A stretch of DNA of 64,000 bases from WTGJ01 sp965237765 (GCA_965237765.1 OZ250157.1:1054001-1118000), one strand, 5' to 3'. Counted from the stretch's first letter, positions 1 through 8,596 are shown. The notes: generated from the sequence alone by a model not told the origin. Numbers and translations are program-made.

Positions 1-1137
1 GAACGGGATGAGACGCGAGAGTGCATTGTCAAGATTGGTGTCCTTGAGTGCGCGTTTCCGTTTCTTCGGATTGTAGTGCGAATAGTAATTGCGTGTGACA
101 ATTGCCTGACCAAAAAATGCATCGCTCAGATTAATTTCACGGGATAAGGACTCTCGTAGTTCCCTGAGCCGCTCTATTAAGTACGGATCCCGCATCTTTC
201 CTTCCTTGGTTAGGTACTTCTTGTTCTTGTGCCCCTCTTCTTCAAAATAGAGTTGATGATGGCATTCCAAGGCTTGCATCAGCGCAAGAAACTCAAACTT
301 CTTGTATCCGTGAATGTTGTTGATTACATCCAAGCAAAGTTCATAAGGTACGCGTTTGTCCTCATCCAATTCGAACCACATTAGAAACACATCAGCAACG
401 TGTTCATCATAACGCTCAAGTGGGAAATCAATGTCGTAGCGGGGGAACACTTCCACTTGTTTTCTGTATTGATAGACCTTTACGAATTGCGACCCAAACA
501 CTTGGCTGGGGTGGAGTGGCGTGGACAAGTATGTGCGAACAACAGGTCTTCCGACGAGAAACGCGAGCAAGTCACGAATGCTGTCAGTTATTTCCCGATA
601 CCATGTAAGATCTTGAGACGAGTCAGGTTTGATGTGAATGTGACATTCTTGAAGAGAAGGGTAATTGTTTGACCCTGCATTCAGTTCTAAATTTACTTTT
701 GCCTTCTTGAAAGTGACAGGAATCACCCAAGGCCCTTCCAATAGCTTGTTCACTGAAGCCATCCAGTCCCTGAGACTGGAGAAGAGAACTTCAACTGATT
801 CAAATGAAATATCCTCTGCCTTTTCATAGTGATTTCCTTCCAAAAGACATTCTGCACGAAGTTGCACGTTGAACATTGTCGATGTTCTGGCTCCGGAGTG
901 GTCTTGAAATGAAACATTCAGCAACGTAATTCTGTGCGGGTATTCGCCCACTTCCCCCTGCATGATTTCAACATATCTTACGTTGCTCAGAGTTGGCTCG
1001 AACCAAACATCACTGCGATGCGCGACTAGTTCCAGTTCGACCCCTGTATCGGGCCTGTAGGTAACTACCCCTGACCAAGTCTTTTGCGGGTTGCTAGGTA
1101 TCCACCAAGTGCCTAGATAGCTGAATTCGTCATTCAT
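1..1137 (-). CDS. ApeA-like HEPN-domain anti-phage protein, partial (3' end outside window)
   Basis: An open frame reads on the minus strand from ATG at 1137 to the window edge without a stop (379 codons visible). The N-terminal ~280 residues look like a beta-rich ApeA-NTD-type domain beginning with a Trp/Gly-rich segment (LGTWWIP...TWSGVV). The C-terminal part is helical and contains RNYYSH at residues 349-354, the Rx4H motif of HEPN ribonucleases, in an Apea-like HEPN context (FFGQAIVTRNYYSHY). In the known ApeA family this architecture is a single-gene abortive-infection defence in which the HEPN RNase is triggered by phage; that role is inferred here. The gene is A+T-rich compared with the GC-rich neighbours, which suggests acquisition. 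No strong ribosome binding site precedes the ATG. Family assignment is by pattern, not by search. Confidence 0.72.
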   Translation of the reverse strand, partial: MNDEFSYLGTWWIPSNPQKTWSGVVTYRPDTGVELELVAHRSDVWFEPTLSNVRYVEIMQGEVGEYPHRITLLNVSFQDHSGARTSTMFNVQLRAECLLEGNHYEKAEDISFESVEVLFSSLRDWMASVNKLLEGPWVIPVTFKKAKVNLELNAGSNNYPSLQECHIHIKPDSSQDLTWYREITDSIRDLLAFLVGRPVVRTYLSTPLHPSQVFGSQFVKVYQYRKQVEVFPRYDIDFPLERYDEHVADVFLMWFELDEDKRVPYELCLDVINNIHGYKKFEFLALMQALECHHQLYFEEEGHKNKKYLTKEGKMRDPYLIERLRELRESLSREINLSDAFFGQAIVTRNYYSHYNPKKRKRALKDTNLDNALSRLIPF

Positions 1138-1520
1138 GGTAACCACTTTGTTGATCAAACCTCGATTGTTGACGGGCGCGGCGACCTGTCAGGTCGCCCC
1201 TCCATTATTCCTCCCGCATGATGACGCGGTGCTGTCCCGCTGGCGTGCCAGCACCTCATTCACCCGATACTTTTCAAAATCGCTTTTCGTCAACGTCATC
1301 GATAACCCCAAATCTACGAGTAATAACTGTTGCACCGTAGCATAAAGGTTCTATTTGGACTACCCCCGCTGGCAGACGTGCGTCGTCGTAGTGGGCGACG
1401 CCGGAGTTGGTGGTGCTGAAAGCCATGCCGATGCGTATGGGTGGGCCTCGCTCGCGCGACCTTCTATGGTGGGACGCGTAGTATATACTGTGGCGCACTT
1501 ACCCGGATGAGGAGCGAGAG
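1138..1520. other. Intergenic region with hairpin and -10-like box
   Basis: No convincing gene. A perfect 8-bp stem with a 3-nt loop lies at 1180-1198 (GGCGACCT/AGGTCGCC). A TATACT box at 1484-1489 lies about 30 bp upstream of the YbjQ-like gene and could be its -10 element; no clear -35 was seen. Short minus-strand reading frames here lack ribosome binding sites or recognisable domains. The region marks the border between the A+T-rich ApeA-like gene and the GC-rich backbone. Confidence 0.5.
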
Positions 1521-1850
1521 ATGATCATCACGACGACACCGAGTGTGGAAGGACAACCGGTGACCGAATACCTGGGCATTGTGACTGGCGAGGCCATCAT
1601 GGGCGCGAACATGTTCAAGGATATTCTCGCCGGAATCCGTGACATCGTGGGCGGCCGCGCGGGCGCTTACGAGGAAGAATTGCGGCGGGCGAAGGATACC
1701 GCCATGCAAGAGCTGGGGGATAACGCGCGGCATATGGGCGCGGACGCGATCCTGAGCGTGGATTTGGATTACGAGACCGTCGGCGCGAACGGCAGCATGC
1801 TGATGGTTACGGCGAGCGGGACGGCGGTGCGGCTGGGGAAGGGGAAGTGA
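1521..1850 (+). CDS. YbjQ/UPF0145 family protein
   Basis: A 109-residue protein of the YbjQ (UPF0145, putative heavy-metal-binding) family. It has the usual length and the family features: N-terminal TTPSVEG, then YLGIVTGEAIMG, a central helix with GGRAGAYEEEL, and the C-terminal half ADAILSVDLDYETVG. A good ribosome binding site (GGAGCGAG) sits directly before ATG 1521. The family forms pentamers or decamers; its biochemical role is not settled, so no function beyond the family name is claimed. It stands alone, divergent from the ApeA-like gene, and a copy of the 30-bp repeat follows 30 bp after its stop codon. Confidence 0.85.
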   Translation: MIITTTPSVEGQPVTEYLGIVTGEAIMGANMFKDILAGIRDIVGGRAGAYEEELRRAKDTAMQELGDNARHMGADAILSVDLDYETVGANGSMLMVTASGTAVRLGKGK

Positions 1851-1870
1851 TGGTGCGCGTCGCGAAGGAC

Positions 1871-1910
1871 CCGCACGCGCGTCTTACGGCGGCGAAGTGC
1901 CCGCACGCGC
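1871..1910 (+). repeat. 30-bp repeat family, copy 1 (1.3 units, intergenic)
   Basis: One full unit (1881-1910) preceded by a third of a unit (1871-1880). The core reads TCTTACGGCGGCGAAGTGCC followed by CGCACGCGC. The full unit is identical over 30 bases to the one inside the oxidoreductase gene at 2647-2676. It is the only fully intergenic copy seen in the window. Confidence 0.85.
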
Positions 1911-1979
1911 CGTGAGGGCGGTTCGGCGGGCACTCGAGGCGGGCGACGGCGGAGCACAAAATCCAATAGGGAAACCCAC

Positions 1980-2993
1980 ATGACACCGATCCGCTGGGGC
2001 ATCATCGGCGCGGGAGGGATTGCGCGGCGGCTGTCGCGCTGCTTCCCGGCGGCGCCGAACAATGTGGGTTATGCGATCGCGTCGCGCTCCGAGGAACGGG
2101 CGGCGGCGTTCGCGCGGGAGTTTGGTTTTCCGGTCGTTCATTCTTCCTACGAAACGCTGGTGGCGGATCCGAACGTAGATGCGGTCTACGTGGCGACGAC
2201 GCATCCGCAGCATCTGTCGCACGGTCAGCTGGCGCTGCGCGCTGGCAAGCCGACGCTCTGCGAAAAGCCCTTCACCGTCAATGCGGAGGAAGCGCGCGCG
2301 CTCATTGCGACGGCGCGCGAATGCGGCGTTTTCCTGATGGAAGCGATGTGGACGCGCTTCTTTCCCGCCTATCAGCGTGCGCTCGCGCTGCTGGCGGCGG
2401 GGGAAATTGGCGCGCTGACCTATTTGAGTGCGGAGATCGGCTTCCGTTCGCGGGCCGGGGCGGAGAGCCGCCTGTTCGACCCGGCGTTGGCCGGCGGGGC
2501 GCTGTTGGATGTAGGCGTGTATCCGGTGGCGCTGGCGCTGGATTGCTTTGGCGGGCAGCCGGAACAGATTGGCGCGCTGGCGCATTTGGGGGCGACAGGG
2601 GTCGATGAGCGGGTGGCCATGCAGTTTGGGTTTGCGGGCGGCGCGCGTCTTACGGCGGCGAAGTGCCCGCACGCGCTCGCCAGTTTGCGCTGCTCCATCC
2701 GCGACGAGATGGCGGGCGGCGCGCACTTGATGGGCGAGCGGGGCGAGATCACGCTGCACGCGCCGTGGTGGGCCTGCCAGCGGCTGACGCTGCGGCGCGA
2801 TGGTCAGGCGGCGCAGGAGCTCGATTTCCCCGCGGTTGCTGAGGGCTACGAATATCAGCTGGAGGAATTCGCGCGGCTACTACGAGAGGGGGAGCGGGAA
2901 AGCGCGCGGCTGACGCTGGCGGAATCACTGGCGATCATGGATACGCTGGACGCGGTGCGGGCGGAGATTGGGTTGCGGTATCCGTTTGAGTGA
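1980..2993 (+). CDS. Gfo/Idh/MocA family NAD(P)-dependent oxidoreductase
   Basis: A 337-residue protein with an N-terminal Rossmann fold (WGIIGAGGIARR), the family motif CEKPF near residue 100 in which Lys is the usual catalytic/cofactor residue, and a C-terminal alpha/beta substrate domain (RFFPAYQRA, GGALLDVGVYPV). Members oxidise or reduce sugars and polyols; the substrate cannot be read from the sequence. About ten residues near 223-232 (LTAAKCPHAL) interrupt an otherwise normal strand (GGARL...ASLRCSIRDE) and are encoded by a copy of the 30-bp repeat, so the protein carries an in-frame repeat insertion. The stop overlaps a possible GTG start of the next gene, an aldo/keto reductase, suggesting a two-gene unit. 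Confidence 0.88.
   Translation: MTPIRWGIIGAGGIARRLSRCFPAAPNNVGYAIASRSEERAAAFAREFGFPVVHSSYETLVADPNVDAVYVATTHPQHLSHGQLALRAGKPTLCEKPFTVNAEEARALIATARECGVFLMEAMWTRFFPAYQRALALLAAGEIGALTYLSAEIGFRSRAGAESRLFDPALAGGALLDVGVYPVALALDCFGGQPEQIGALAHLGATGVDERVAMQFGFAGGARLTAAKCPHALASLRCSIRDEMAGGAHLMGERGEITLHAPWWACQRLTLRRDGQAAQELDFPAVAEGYEYQLEEFARLLREGERESARLTLAESLAIMDTLDAVRAEIGLRYPFE
2647..2676 (+). repeat. 30-bp repeat family, copy 2 (inside oxidoreductase gene)
   Basis: One unit identical to 1881-1910, in the sense orientation of the gene. It adds ten codons without changing the frame and is read as TAAKCPHA and flanking residues. Confidence 0.85.
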
Positions 2994-3058
2994 GGGGCGA
3001 TCCTGCGGATCGCAGGCGCTATGCTACCATGCCGCCGAAAGCCAACAGGGATTCTCGC

Positions 3059-4018
3059 ATGGAATACGCGCGCCTGCCCGGCATCGATAAGCCGCTGTCT
3101 CGATTGGTGCAGGGCGGCGATATGCTCACCCGATGGGAGGACGCGGATGCCTTCCGCCTGCTGGACGCGGTCTACGACCAGGGCTGCCGGGTGATTGACA
3201 CGGCGCATGTCTATGGCGATGGCGCGAACGAGCGGCGCGTCGGGCGTTGGCTGCGGGCGCGCGGGCGGCGCGATGAGGTCGTCATCCTCGCCAAGGGCGC
3301 GCACCACAGCGAAGACCGGCGGCGCGTAACGCCGTTTGATATTACGGCGGATCTTCACGATAGCCTGGCGCGCTTCCAGACGGATCACCTCGACCTTTAC
3401 TTGCTGCACCGCGATGACGAGAGCCAGCCGGTGGGGCCGATCGTCGAATGCCTGCATGGGCACGCGGAGGCGGGGCGGATCGGCGCGTATGGCGGCTCGA
3501 ATTGGACGACGGCGCGCTTGCAGGCGGCGAACGATTACGCGGCGGCGCAGGAGCTGCGCCCTTTCGTGGCGGGCAGCCCCAATTTCTCGTTGGCGGACCA
3601 ATTTGATGAGCCGTGGCCGGGCTGCGTGAGCGTTTCGGGGGCGGGGCGGGCGCGCGATCTGGAGTGGTATCGCGCTGCCGGGGTGGCGCTCTTCGCGTGG
3701 TCGAGCCTGGCGGGGGGATTCTTTTCCGGGAAGGTGGACGCCGCTGACGCGAAGACGGGCGGTGAGGAATGGCGGGCGCGCTGCCTGCGGGTGTATGGGC
3801 ACGAGCGGAACTGGGGGCGGCAGGAGCGGGCGCGCGAGCTGGGGGTGGCGAAGGGGCTCAGCCTGGCGCAGGTGGCGCTGGCTTACGTCTTATCGCAGGA
3901 ATGCGCGGTCTTCCCGCTGGTGGGTTGCCAGAGCGGGGCGGAGTTCGCCGCTTGCGTGCGGGTGCTGGAAGTGCGGCTGACGGGGGAGGAGCGACGGTGG
4001 TTGGAGGAGGGGGAGTAG
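3059..4018 (+). CDS. Aldo/keto reductase family oxidoreductase
   Basis: A 319-residue TIM-barrel NADPH-dependent oxidoreductase. The family tetrad is visible: Asp and Tyr in DTAHVYGDG, Lys in ILAKGAHH and His in YLLHRDD. The cofactor-end segment lies near the C-terminus (GVAKGLSLAQVALAYVLSQ). I chose ATG 3059 because the protein then begins MEYARLPG, as in related enzymes. The frame is open back to GTG 2990, which overlaps the upstream stop as GTGA, but the extra residues look non-coding and contain a small CCTGCG/CGCAGG palindrome at 3002-3016. It probably works with the preceding sugar oxidoreductase; the substrate is unknown. Confidence 0.87.
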   Translation: MEYARLPGIDKPLSRLVQGGDMLTRWEDADAFRLLDAVYDQGCRVIDTAHVYGDGANERRVGRWLRARGRRDEVVILAKGAHHSEDRRRVTPFDITADLHDSLARFQTDHLDLYLLHRDDESQPVGPIVECLHGHAEAGRIGAYGGSNWTTARLQAANDYAAAQELRPFVAGSPNFSLADQFDEPWPGCVSVSGAGRARDLEWYRAAGVALFAWSSLAGGFFSGKVDAADAKTGGEEWRARCLRVYGHERNWGRQERARELGVAKGLSLAQVALAYVLSQECAVFPLVGCQSGAEFAACVRVLEVRLTGEERRWLEEGE

Positions 4019-4028
4019 GAGCTACTCC

Positions 4029-4145
4029 AAGCGCATTTTCTTTTGGGCGGGGGGCCATGATTTGCTGAAAGTGGGCGGGAGTGATGTGTTCATCCACCGG
4101 CCGAACGGGAGGATCCAGGCGCGGCGGACGATTGCGGCGGCGTAG
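4029..4145 (+). other. Possible decayed coding remnant
   Basis: Between the aldo/keto reductase and the convergent HEPN-type gene a short plus-strand frame reads KVGGSDVFIHRPNGRIQARR before a TAG at 4143. It lacks a start and a ribosome binding site, but its composition resembles a protein C-terminus. It may be the tail of a gene destroyed when the A+T-rich HEPN gene arrived. The family is not recognised. Confidence 0.25.
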
Positions 4146-4218
4146 GTAAGGGTCTACAAGGGGGAACGGGATATTGAGGGTGGCCGGTGTGTTGGGACCG
4201 GTGGTGGAGGGTTAGTGT

Positions 4219-5625
4219 TTAATGCACTTTATGTATATTGGTAATATTTTCTAGGTTGCACCAAGCATCGTTAGAGTGAATGTTGCAAGCCAAAGTGTAA
4301 ATGCATCTGATTAGCCATGCCGATGTATCAACAGAGTCGTAATCCAGTTTGCGTCCATGTAACACAGCATTTCTCTCATCACCCACTAACTCTTTAACGC
4401 AATTTGCCAAAAAGTGTATTTTCGACAAATCGGAGTTTTTGATTAAATTCGCCACAAACTTCAAACCAGGCACTTCAATTCTTTTATGATTCATATCGTC
4501 ATGTTTCTTTTTATATACTTTGTAACCTTCGACTGTTATCAGATTCTCCGAGACAAGGTAATCGACCAAAATACCTTCAAACTGAGCTAACAAACACGGA
4601 ATTGAAACTAGGTATCTACGATCTCTATGTGATTCCAATGCTTGTTTTATAACAGGCCAACGAGCTTTCAAATCAGGAGTAAGTTGCAGCACTCTCTCAA
4701 GATCAATCTCGGGATTTTCAGTATCTGATTGCTCTATAAGATCATAAGTCCGTTCGTAGCTGTCTGTGACAGCAATAGATCTCGAATGAGATTGATTATC
4801 CGTTAGAATCCAATTCGCTTCTAGAATCTCTGATATTTGCTTCCTTCGCTCATCAAGCACATACGTCATAGCAGAAGAAATACCCGAGCTCAGACCTTTA
4901 AACTCTTCGAGTGCGCTAATTGACTCCAATGCAAGATCTATATTCGGTTTCATGGGCTCCAACAAATCCAGCATTACACCAGAAATACCAGCAAACAGGT
5001 CCCCGTACTCTCCGAGTCTTTCTATTGATCCTAATGCAAGATCTATATTTGGTTTCATTGACTCTAACAAATCCGGCATTACACCAGAAATACCAGCAAA
5101 CAGGTCCCCGTACTCTCCGAGTCTTTCTATTGATCCCAATGCATGATCTATATTTGGTTTCATTGGCTCTAACAAACTTGGTATTGAATTAGATATTCCC
5201 GCACTCAGATCCTTGTACTCTTCGAGTGCGCTCATAGACCCCAATGCAAGTTCTGTAACTGGCTTCATTTGCTCTTCCAACGTATCTGTTAACGTTGTGA
5301 TAGGAAATGTTAACGCATCGTGAATCAAGTTGCTGTGCTCCTCAAGCCATCCTTCTATCCCTGCTGTCATGCCTATCACTTGATTTATCCGCTCTTCATT
5401 CATACTTCCTATCGGGCTTAACGCATTCGCAATCAAACTGGTCTGCTCTTCAAAACCGCCTACTATCTCTGCTGCCATGCCTGCCACTGGATTTATTTGA
5501 TCTTCTACCATACTTCCTAGCGGGGCTAACGCGTTCACAATCAAACTGGTTTGCTTTTCAGGCTCACTTAGTGTTGTTGAATTTATGCTAGATTTTGCCA
5601 TTATTTGTTTATTCTTTTCGCCCAT
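4219..5625 (-). CDS. Repeat-containing protein with C-terminal HEPN-type domain
   Basis: About 468 residues from ATG 5625, chosen because AAGGAA lies just upstream; the frame also allows ATG 5652. The first ~270 residues are a series of degenerate amphipathic segments of about 35 residues (unit like NIDLALGSIERLGEYGDLFA), five heptads long, suggesting a helical or coiled-coil array. Two units are almost identical. A more conserved alpha-helical domain of ~170 residues follows (SIPCLLAQFEGILVDYL ... DERNAVLHGRKLDYDS). RNAVLH (residues 418-423) fits the Rx4H signature of HEPN ribonucleases. The gene is clearly A+T-rich against its neighbours and isolated, so it is probably acquired. Defence or toxin activity is an inference from the HEPN motif and context; I do not recognise the whole architecture. 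Confidence 0.75.
   Translation of the reverse strand: MGEKNKQIMAKSSINSTTLSEPEKQTSLIVNALAPLGSMVEDQINPVAGMAAEIVGGFEEQTSLIANALSPIGSMNEERINQVIGMTAGIEGWLEEHSNLIHDALTFPITTLTDTLEEQMKPVTELALGSMSALEEYKDLSAGISNSIPSLLEPMKPNIDHALGSIERLGEYGDLFAGISGVMPDLLESMKPNIDLALGSIERLGEYGDLFAGISGVMLDLLEPMKPNIDLALESISALEEFKGLSSGISSAMTYVLDERRKQISEILEANWILTDNQSHSRSIAVTDSYERTYDLIEQSDTENPEIDLERVLQLTPDLKARWPVIKQALESHRDRRYLVSIPCLLAQFEGILVDYLVSENLITVEGYKVYKKKHDDMNHKRIEVPGLKFVANLIKNSDLSKIHFLANCVKELVGDERNAVLHGRKLDYDSVDTSAWLIRCIYTLACNIHSNDAWCNLENITNIHKVH
4926..5170 (-). repeat. 105-bp tandem repeats inside the HEPN-type gene
   Basis: Nearly identical segments recur with a 105-bp period (compare 4961 onward with 5066 onward), equal to 35 codons. 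Less conserved units continue on either side. The conserved bases include CCCCGTACTCTCCGAGTCTT. Confidence 0.85.
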
Positions 5626-5769
5626 GAATTTCCTTTCAGTCCCAGCATTCACTATACAGTTAATCGACTGCGAAATTCTGAAAAATTGTGCTATTCAATT
5701 TATGAGTGTCAAGGATCAGTTTCAGTTATGCAAGGGTAAAGACTTGGTTAACCGAAGTTTGGTAACTCC

Positions 5770-6939
5770 TCAATCCTCATAGCGGAGGTTGACGCGGCGG
5801 CCGGATTGGGCGGATTGGAGGAGGGCGTCGCAGATGGCGGCGCAGCGGTAGCCGTCGGCGAAATCGGCGCCGATGGGGGCGACGGGCTCGTCGTGGACAA
5901 TGCAGCGCAGCATATGGGCGATTTCGTGGGTGAAGGTGTGCTCCCAGCCGAGGATGTGCCCGGGCGGCCACCAATCGGATAGCCAGGGGTGGAGGGGCTC
6001 GGTGGCCAGGACGGTGCGGAAGCCGCGGGCGGCCTCGTCATCGTCAAGCGAATGGAGCTGGAATTCGTTGAGGCGCTCCAGGTCGAAGGCGACGCTGGCG
6101 CGCTCGCCGTTGATTTCCAGGCGCAGGGCGTTCTTGCGGCCGAGGGCGAAGCGGGTGGCTTCGACGGTGCCAAGGGCGCCGTTCTCGAATTCGAGGGTGC
6201 TGACGACGGCGTCATCGACGGTGACGGGGGCCGTGCCGCGGCCATCGGGCAATGGCCGTTCGGGGATGAAGGTACGGGTCTGGGCGGAGACGGCGCCGAT
6301 TTCGCCGACGAGGTAGCGGGCGAGATCGAGGGCGTGGGCGGCGAGGTCACCGAGGGCGCCACTGCCGGCGCGGTCGGCATCCATGCGCCAGAGGTGGGGG
6401 GTGCCGGCGTGGGGCAGCAGCCAATCCTGGAGGTAGACGGCGCGGAAGTGGTAGATGCGGCCGAGGGCGCCGGAATCGATGAGGAGGCGCAGCTGGCGGA
6501 TGGCGGGCACGAAGCGGTAGTTGTAGGCGGTCATGTGCTTGACGCCGGCGGCGCGGGCGGCTGCGAGCATGGGGAGGGCTTCGGCGGCGGTGCGGGCGAG
6601 CGGTTTTTCGCAGAGAAGGTGGATGCCCTGCTGGGCGGCGGCGATGCAGGGTTCGGCGTGGATGTCGTTGGGGCCGCCGTTATCGAGGAGCTGGATTTCG
6701 CCGGAAGCGAGCATCTTGCGCCAATCGGTATAGGTGCTGCGGGCGCCGAACTGGCGGGCGGCGGCGCGCAGGGCGGTTTCATCGCGGCCGCAGAGGGCGG
6801 TGAGCTCGGCGCGGGCGGGCGGGTCAGCGAGCATGTGGTTAATTTGGCGGATGCCATTGCTATGGGATTTGCCCATGAAGGCGTAGCCGAGCAGGCCGAT
6901 GTTGATGGTCGGGAGATCGTTCCGGGGTAGCTCACTCAT
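5770..6939 (-). CDS. Gfo/Idh/MocA family oxidoreductase
   Basis: A 389-residue sugar-type dehydrogenase starting at ATG 6939, which is preceded by a strong GAGGAGGAAC ribosome binding site. The frame extends further upstream, but that part is arginine-rich shadow of the neighbouring gene. Visible features: Rossmann motif GLLGYAFMGKSHS, CEKPLARTAAEA near residue 120, NYRFVPAIRQ, and GDLAAHALDLARYL, which carries the family His. It is 26 bp downstream of a xylose-isomerase-like gene on the same strand; such pairs commonly act in inositol or sugar catabolism. The exact substrate is not evident. Confidence 0.9.
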   Translation of the reverse strand: MSELPRNDLPTINIGLLGYAFMGKSHSNGIRQINHMLADPPARAELTALCGRDETALRAAARQFGARSTYTDWRKMLASGEIQLLDNGGPNDIHAEPCIAAAQQGIHLLCEKPLARTAAEALPMLAAARAAGVKHMTAYNYRFVPAIRQLRLLIDSGALGRIYHFRAVYLQDWLLPHAGTPHLWRMDADRAGSGALGDLAAHALDLARYLVGEIGAVSAQTRTFIPERPLPDGRGTAPVTVDDAVVSTLEFENGALGTVEATRFALGRKNALRLEINGERASVAFDLERLNEFQLHSLDDDEAARGFRTVLATEPLHPWLSDWWPPGHILGWEHTFTHEIAHMLRCIVHDEPVAPIGADFADGYRCAAICDALLQSAQSGRRVNLRYED

Positions 6940-6965
6940 CGCGTTCCTCCTCTCGTGGGGGTGGG

Positions 6966-7982
6966 TTAATCGGCGGCGGGGCCGCCGTCGGCGCTCATGG
7001 CGTCTTCGAAGCCGACGGTGGGCGGCGGGAAGGTTTGGGCGCGGAGGAGGGCGAGCGATTCGCGGGCGCCGAATTCGCGCTCCATGCCGCTGTCTTCCCA
7101 TTCGACGGAGAGCGGGCCTTCGTAGCCGATGTGGTTGAGGGCGCGCAGGATGGCGTCCAGGTTCATTTCGCCGCGCCCGGGGGAGACGAAATCCCAACCG
7201 CGGCGGGGGTCGCCGAAGGGGAGGTGGCTGGCGAGGCTGCTGTTGCGGCCGTTGAGGTTGCGGACGCTGTCCTTGATGTGGACGTGGAAGATGCGGTCGG
7301 GGAAGGTATAGAGCAACTCGACGGGGTCGATGCCCTGGGGGATGAGGTGGCTGGGGTCGAAGTTGATGCCGAAGGCGGGGTGGCCATCGACGGCTTCGAG
7401 GGCGGCGGCGAAGGTATGGATGTCGTAGGCGATTTCGGTGGGGTGGACTTCGAGGGCGAAGCGGATGCCGAGCTGTTGGAACTCAGCGAGGATAGGGCGC
7501 CAGCGGGTGGCGAAATCCTCATAGCCGGCGGCGATTTCGGCGGCGGGAGTGGGCGGGAAGGGGTAGAGCTTGGCCCAGATGCTGCTGCCGGTGAAGCCGT
7601 TGACGACGGGAACGCCGAATTGAGCGGCGGCCTGGGCGGTGCGGATCATCTCGGCCGCGGCGCGCTGGCGGACGCCTTCGGGCTGGCCATCACCCCAGAT
7701 TTCGTCGCTGACGAGGGCGCGGTGGCGGTCGTCGATGGGGTCACAGACGCATTGTCCGAGGATGTGGTTGGAGATGGCCCAGCAGCGCAGGCCGTGCTCG
7801 GCGAGGAGGGCGTGGCGCTCCTGGCAATAGGTAGCGGAGGCGAGGGCCTGGTTGACATCAAAGTGATCGCCCCAGCAGGCGAGCTCGAGGCCATCGTAGC
7901 CCCATGCGCCGACGCGGCGGGCGAGGGTGGCTAAGGGGAGATCGGCCCATTGGCCGGTGAAGAGAGTGAGGGGGCGGGGCAT
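6966..7982 (-). CDS. Sugar phosphate isomerase/epimerase (xylose isomerase-like TIM barrel)
   Basis: A 338-residue TIM-barrel protein. Putative metal ligands are seen in order: Glu in FALEVHPTE, Asp/His in NFDPSHL, the HVHIKD strand, and Glu in SVEWEDSG. A glycine-rich loop (SPGRGEMN) is typical of the family. The start ATG 7982 follows a GGAG-type site, with a TATAAT box about 40 bp upstream. It is the first gene of a two-gene operon with the following Gfo/Idh/MocA dehydrogenase. The likely role is interconversion of a keto-sugar or cyclitol intermediate; the specific substrate is unknown. Confidence 0.88.
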   Translation of the reverse strand: MPRPLTLFTGQWADLPLATLARRVGAWGYDGLELACWGDHFDVNQALASATYCQERHALLAEHGLRCWAISNHILGQCVCDPIDDRHRALVSDEIWGDGQPEGVRQRAAAEMIRTAQAAAQFGVPVVNGFTGSSIWAKLYPFPPTPAAEIAAGYEDFATRWRPILAEFQQLGIRFALEVHPTEIAYDIHTFAAALEAVDGHPAFGINFDPSHLIPQGIDPVELLYTFPDRIFHVHIKDSVRNLNGRNSSLASHLPFGDPRRGWDFVSPGRGEMNLDAILRALNHIGYEGPLSVEWEDSGMEREFGARESLALLRAQTFPPPTVGFEDAMSADGGPAAD

Positions 7983-8019
7983 GGGGTGACTCCGTGGGTT
8001 ATGGGGGATGGATGGGGGG

Positions 8020-8025
8020 ATTATA
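8020..8025 (-). promoter_or_regulatory. -10 promoter box (TATAAT) for isomerase/dehydrogenase operon
   Basis: A minus-strand GCTATAATCC about 38 bp upstream of ATG 7982. No good -35 was seen; the preceding GC resembles other -10 elements in this window. Confidence 0.5.
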
Positions 8026-8152
8026 GCGTGGGAGGGGGTGGGGAATGGCGAAAGTGAGACCTGGGTGCAACTGGAACATTTCTTAGTTCGTAATATGCAT
8101 AATAAAATGTTAACTTATTTACAGTACCAAAATCATGAGCGGAGAAAAAATC

Positions 8153-8596
8153 ATGGACAAAGACAGGTTCATGCTTGCCGCAATGTCACCCGCAGGAACA
8201 GGCTTTTTTACGCCGGTTCAGGTTCAGAAAATGTTTTTCCTCCTAGACATGAATATTTCCGATGAAACAGAAGGGGAACAATTTGACTTCGTCGCATACG
8301 ATTACGGGCCGTTTGATGTAGATGTTTATATCGAACTTGAAGAACTCGAAGATGAAGGCTTAGTAGAAATACAAGATCTCTACCCAACCCTTTCTCCCAA
8401 AAGATACCGACTCACAGACGAAGGTCTTCGTGAAGGCGAAGAAGTTCTTGAAGAATTTCCAGATTATATTCAAAAATATATCCGCGAGGTCGTTGAATTC
8501 GTTCGCTCTTTGTCTTTTGCCGAACTGGTAGCAGCGATTTACAAGGCATATCCTAAGATGGCTGAAAACAGCACGTTTTTTCGTAGGGCTAAATGA
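8153..8596 (+). CDS. SocA/Panacea-like small protein, first gene of a two-gene module
   Basis: A 147-residue acidic protein. ATG 8153 is preferred over ATG 8135 because GGAG lies 9 bp upstream. The N-terminus resembles the SocA/Panacea (DUF4065-related) and associated winged-helix proteins: SPAGTGFFTPVQVQKMFFLL, then VAYDYGPFDVDVYIELEEL and EDEGLVEI. The C-terminus carries AAIYKAYPKMAENSTFF. Panacea domains serve as antitoxins or adaptors in toxin-antitoxin and phage-interaction systems; that role is inferred, not shown. It overlaps the next gene by 4 bases (ATGA), implying translational coupling with a proteasome-like hydrolase. The module is A+T-rich between GC-rich genes. The match is by pattern, and a distant winged-helix relative is the main alternative. 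Confidence 0.62.
   Translation: MDKDRFMLAAMSPAGTGFFTPVQVQKMFFLLDMNISDETEGEQFDFVAYDYGPFDVDVYIELEELEDEGLVEIQDLYPTLSPKRYRLTDEGLREGEEVLEEFPDYIQKYIREVVEFVRSLSFAELVAAIYKAYPKMAENSTFFRRAK

Noticed and set aside
1274..1498. Short minus-strand frame in the first intergenic region
   Set aside because: No ribosome binding site, no recognisable domain and no conserved neighbour.
5989..7934. Plus-strand frames of about 300 codons at 5989-6930 and 7035-7934
   Set aside because: Antisense to clear sugar oxidoreductase and isomerase genes; glycine-rich shadows typical of GC-rich DNA.
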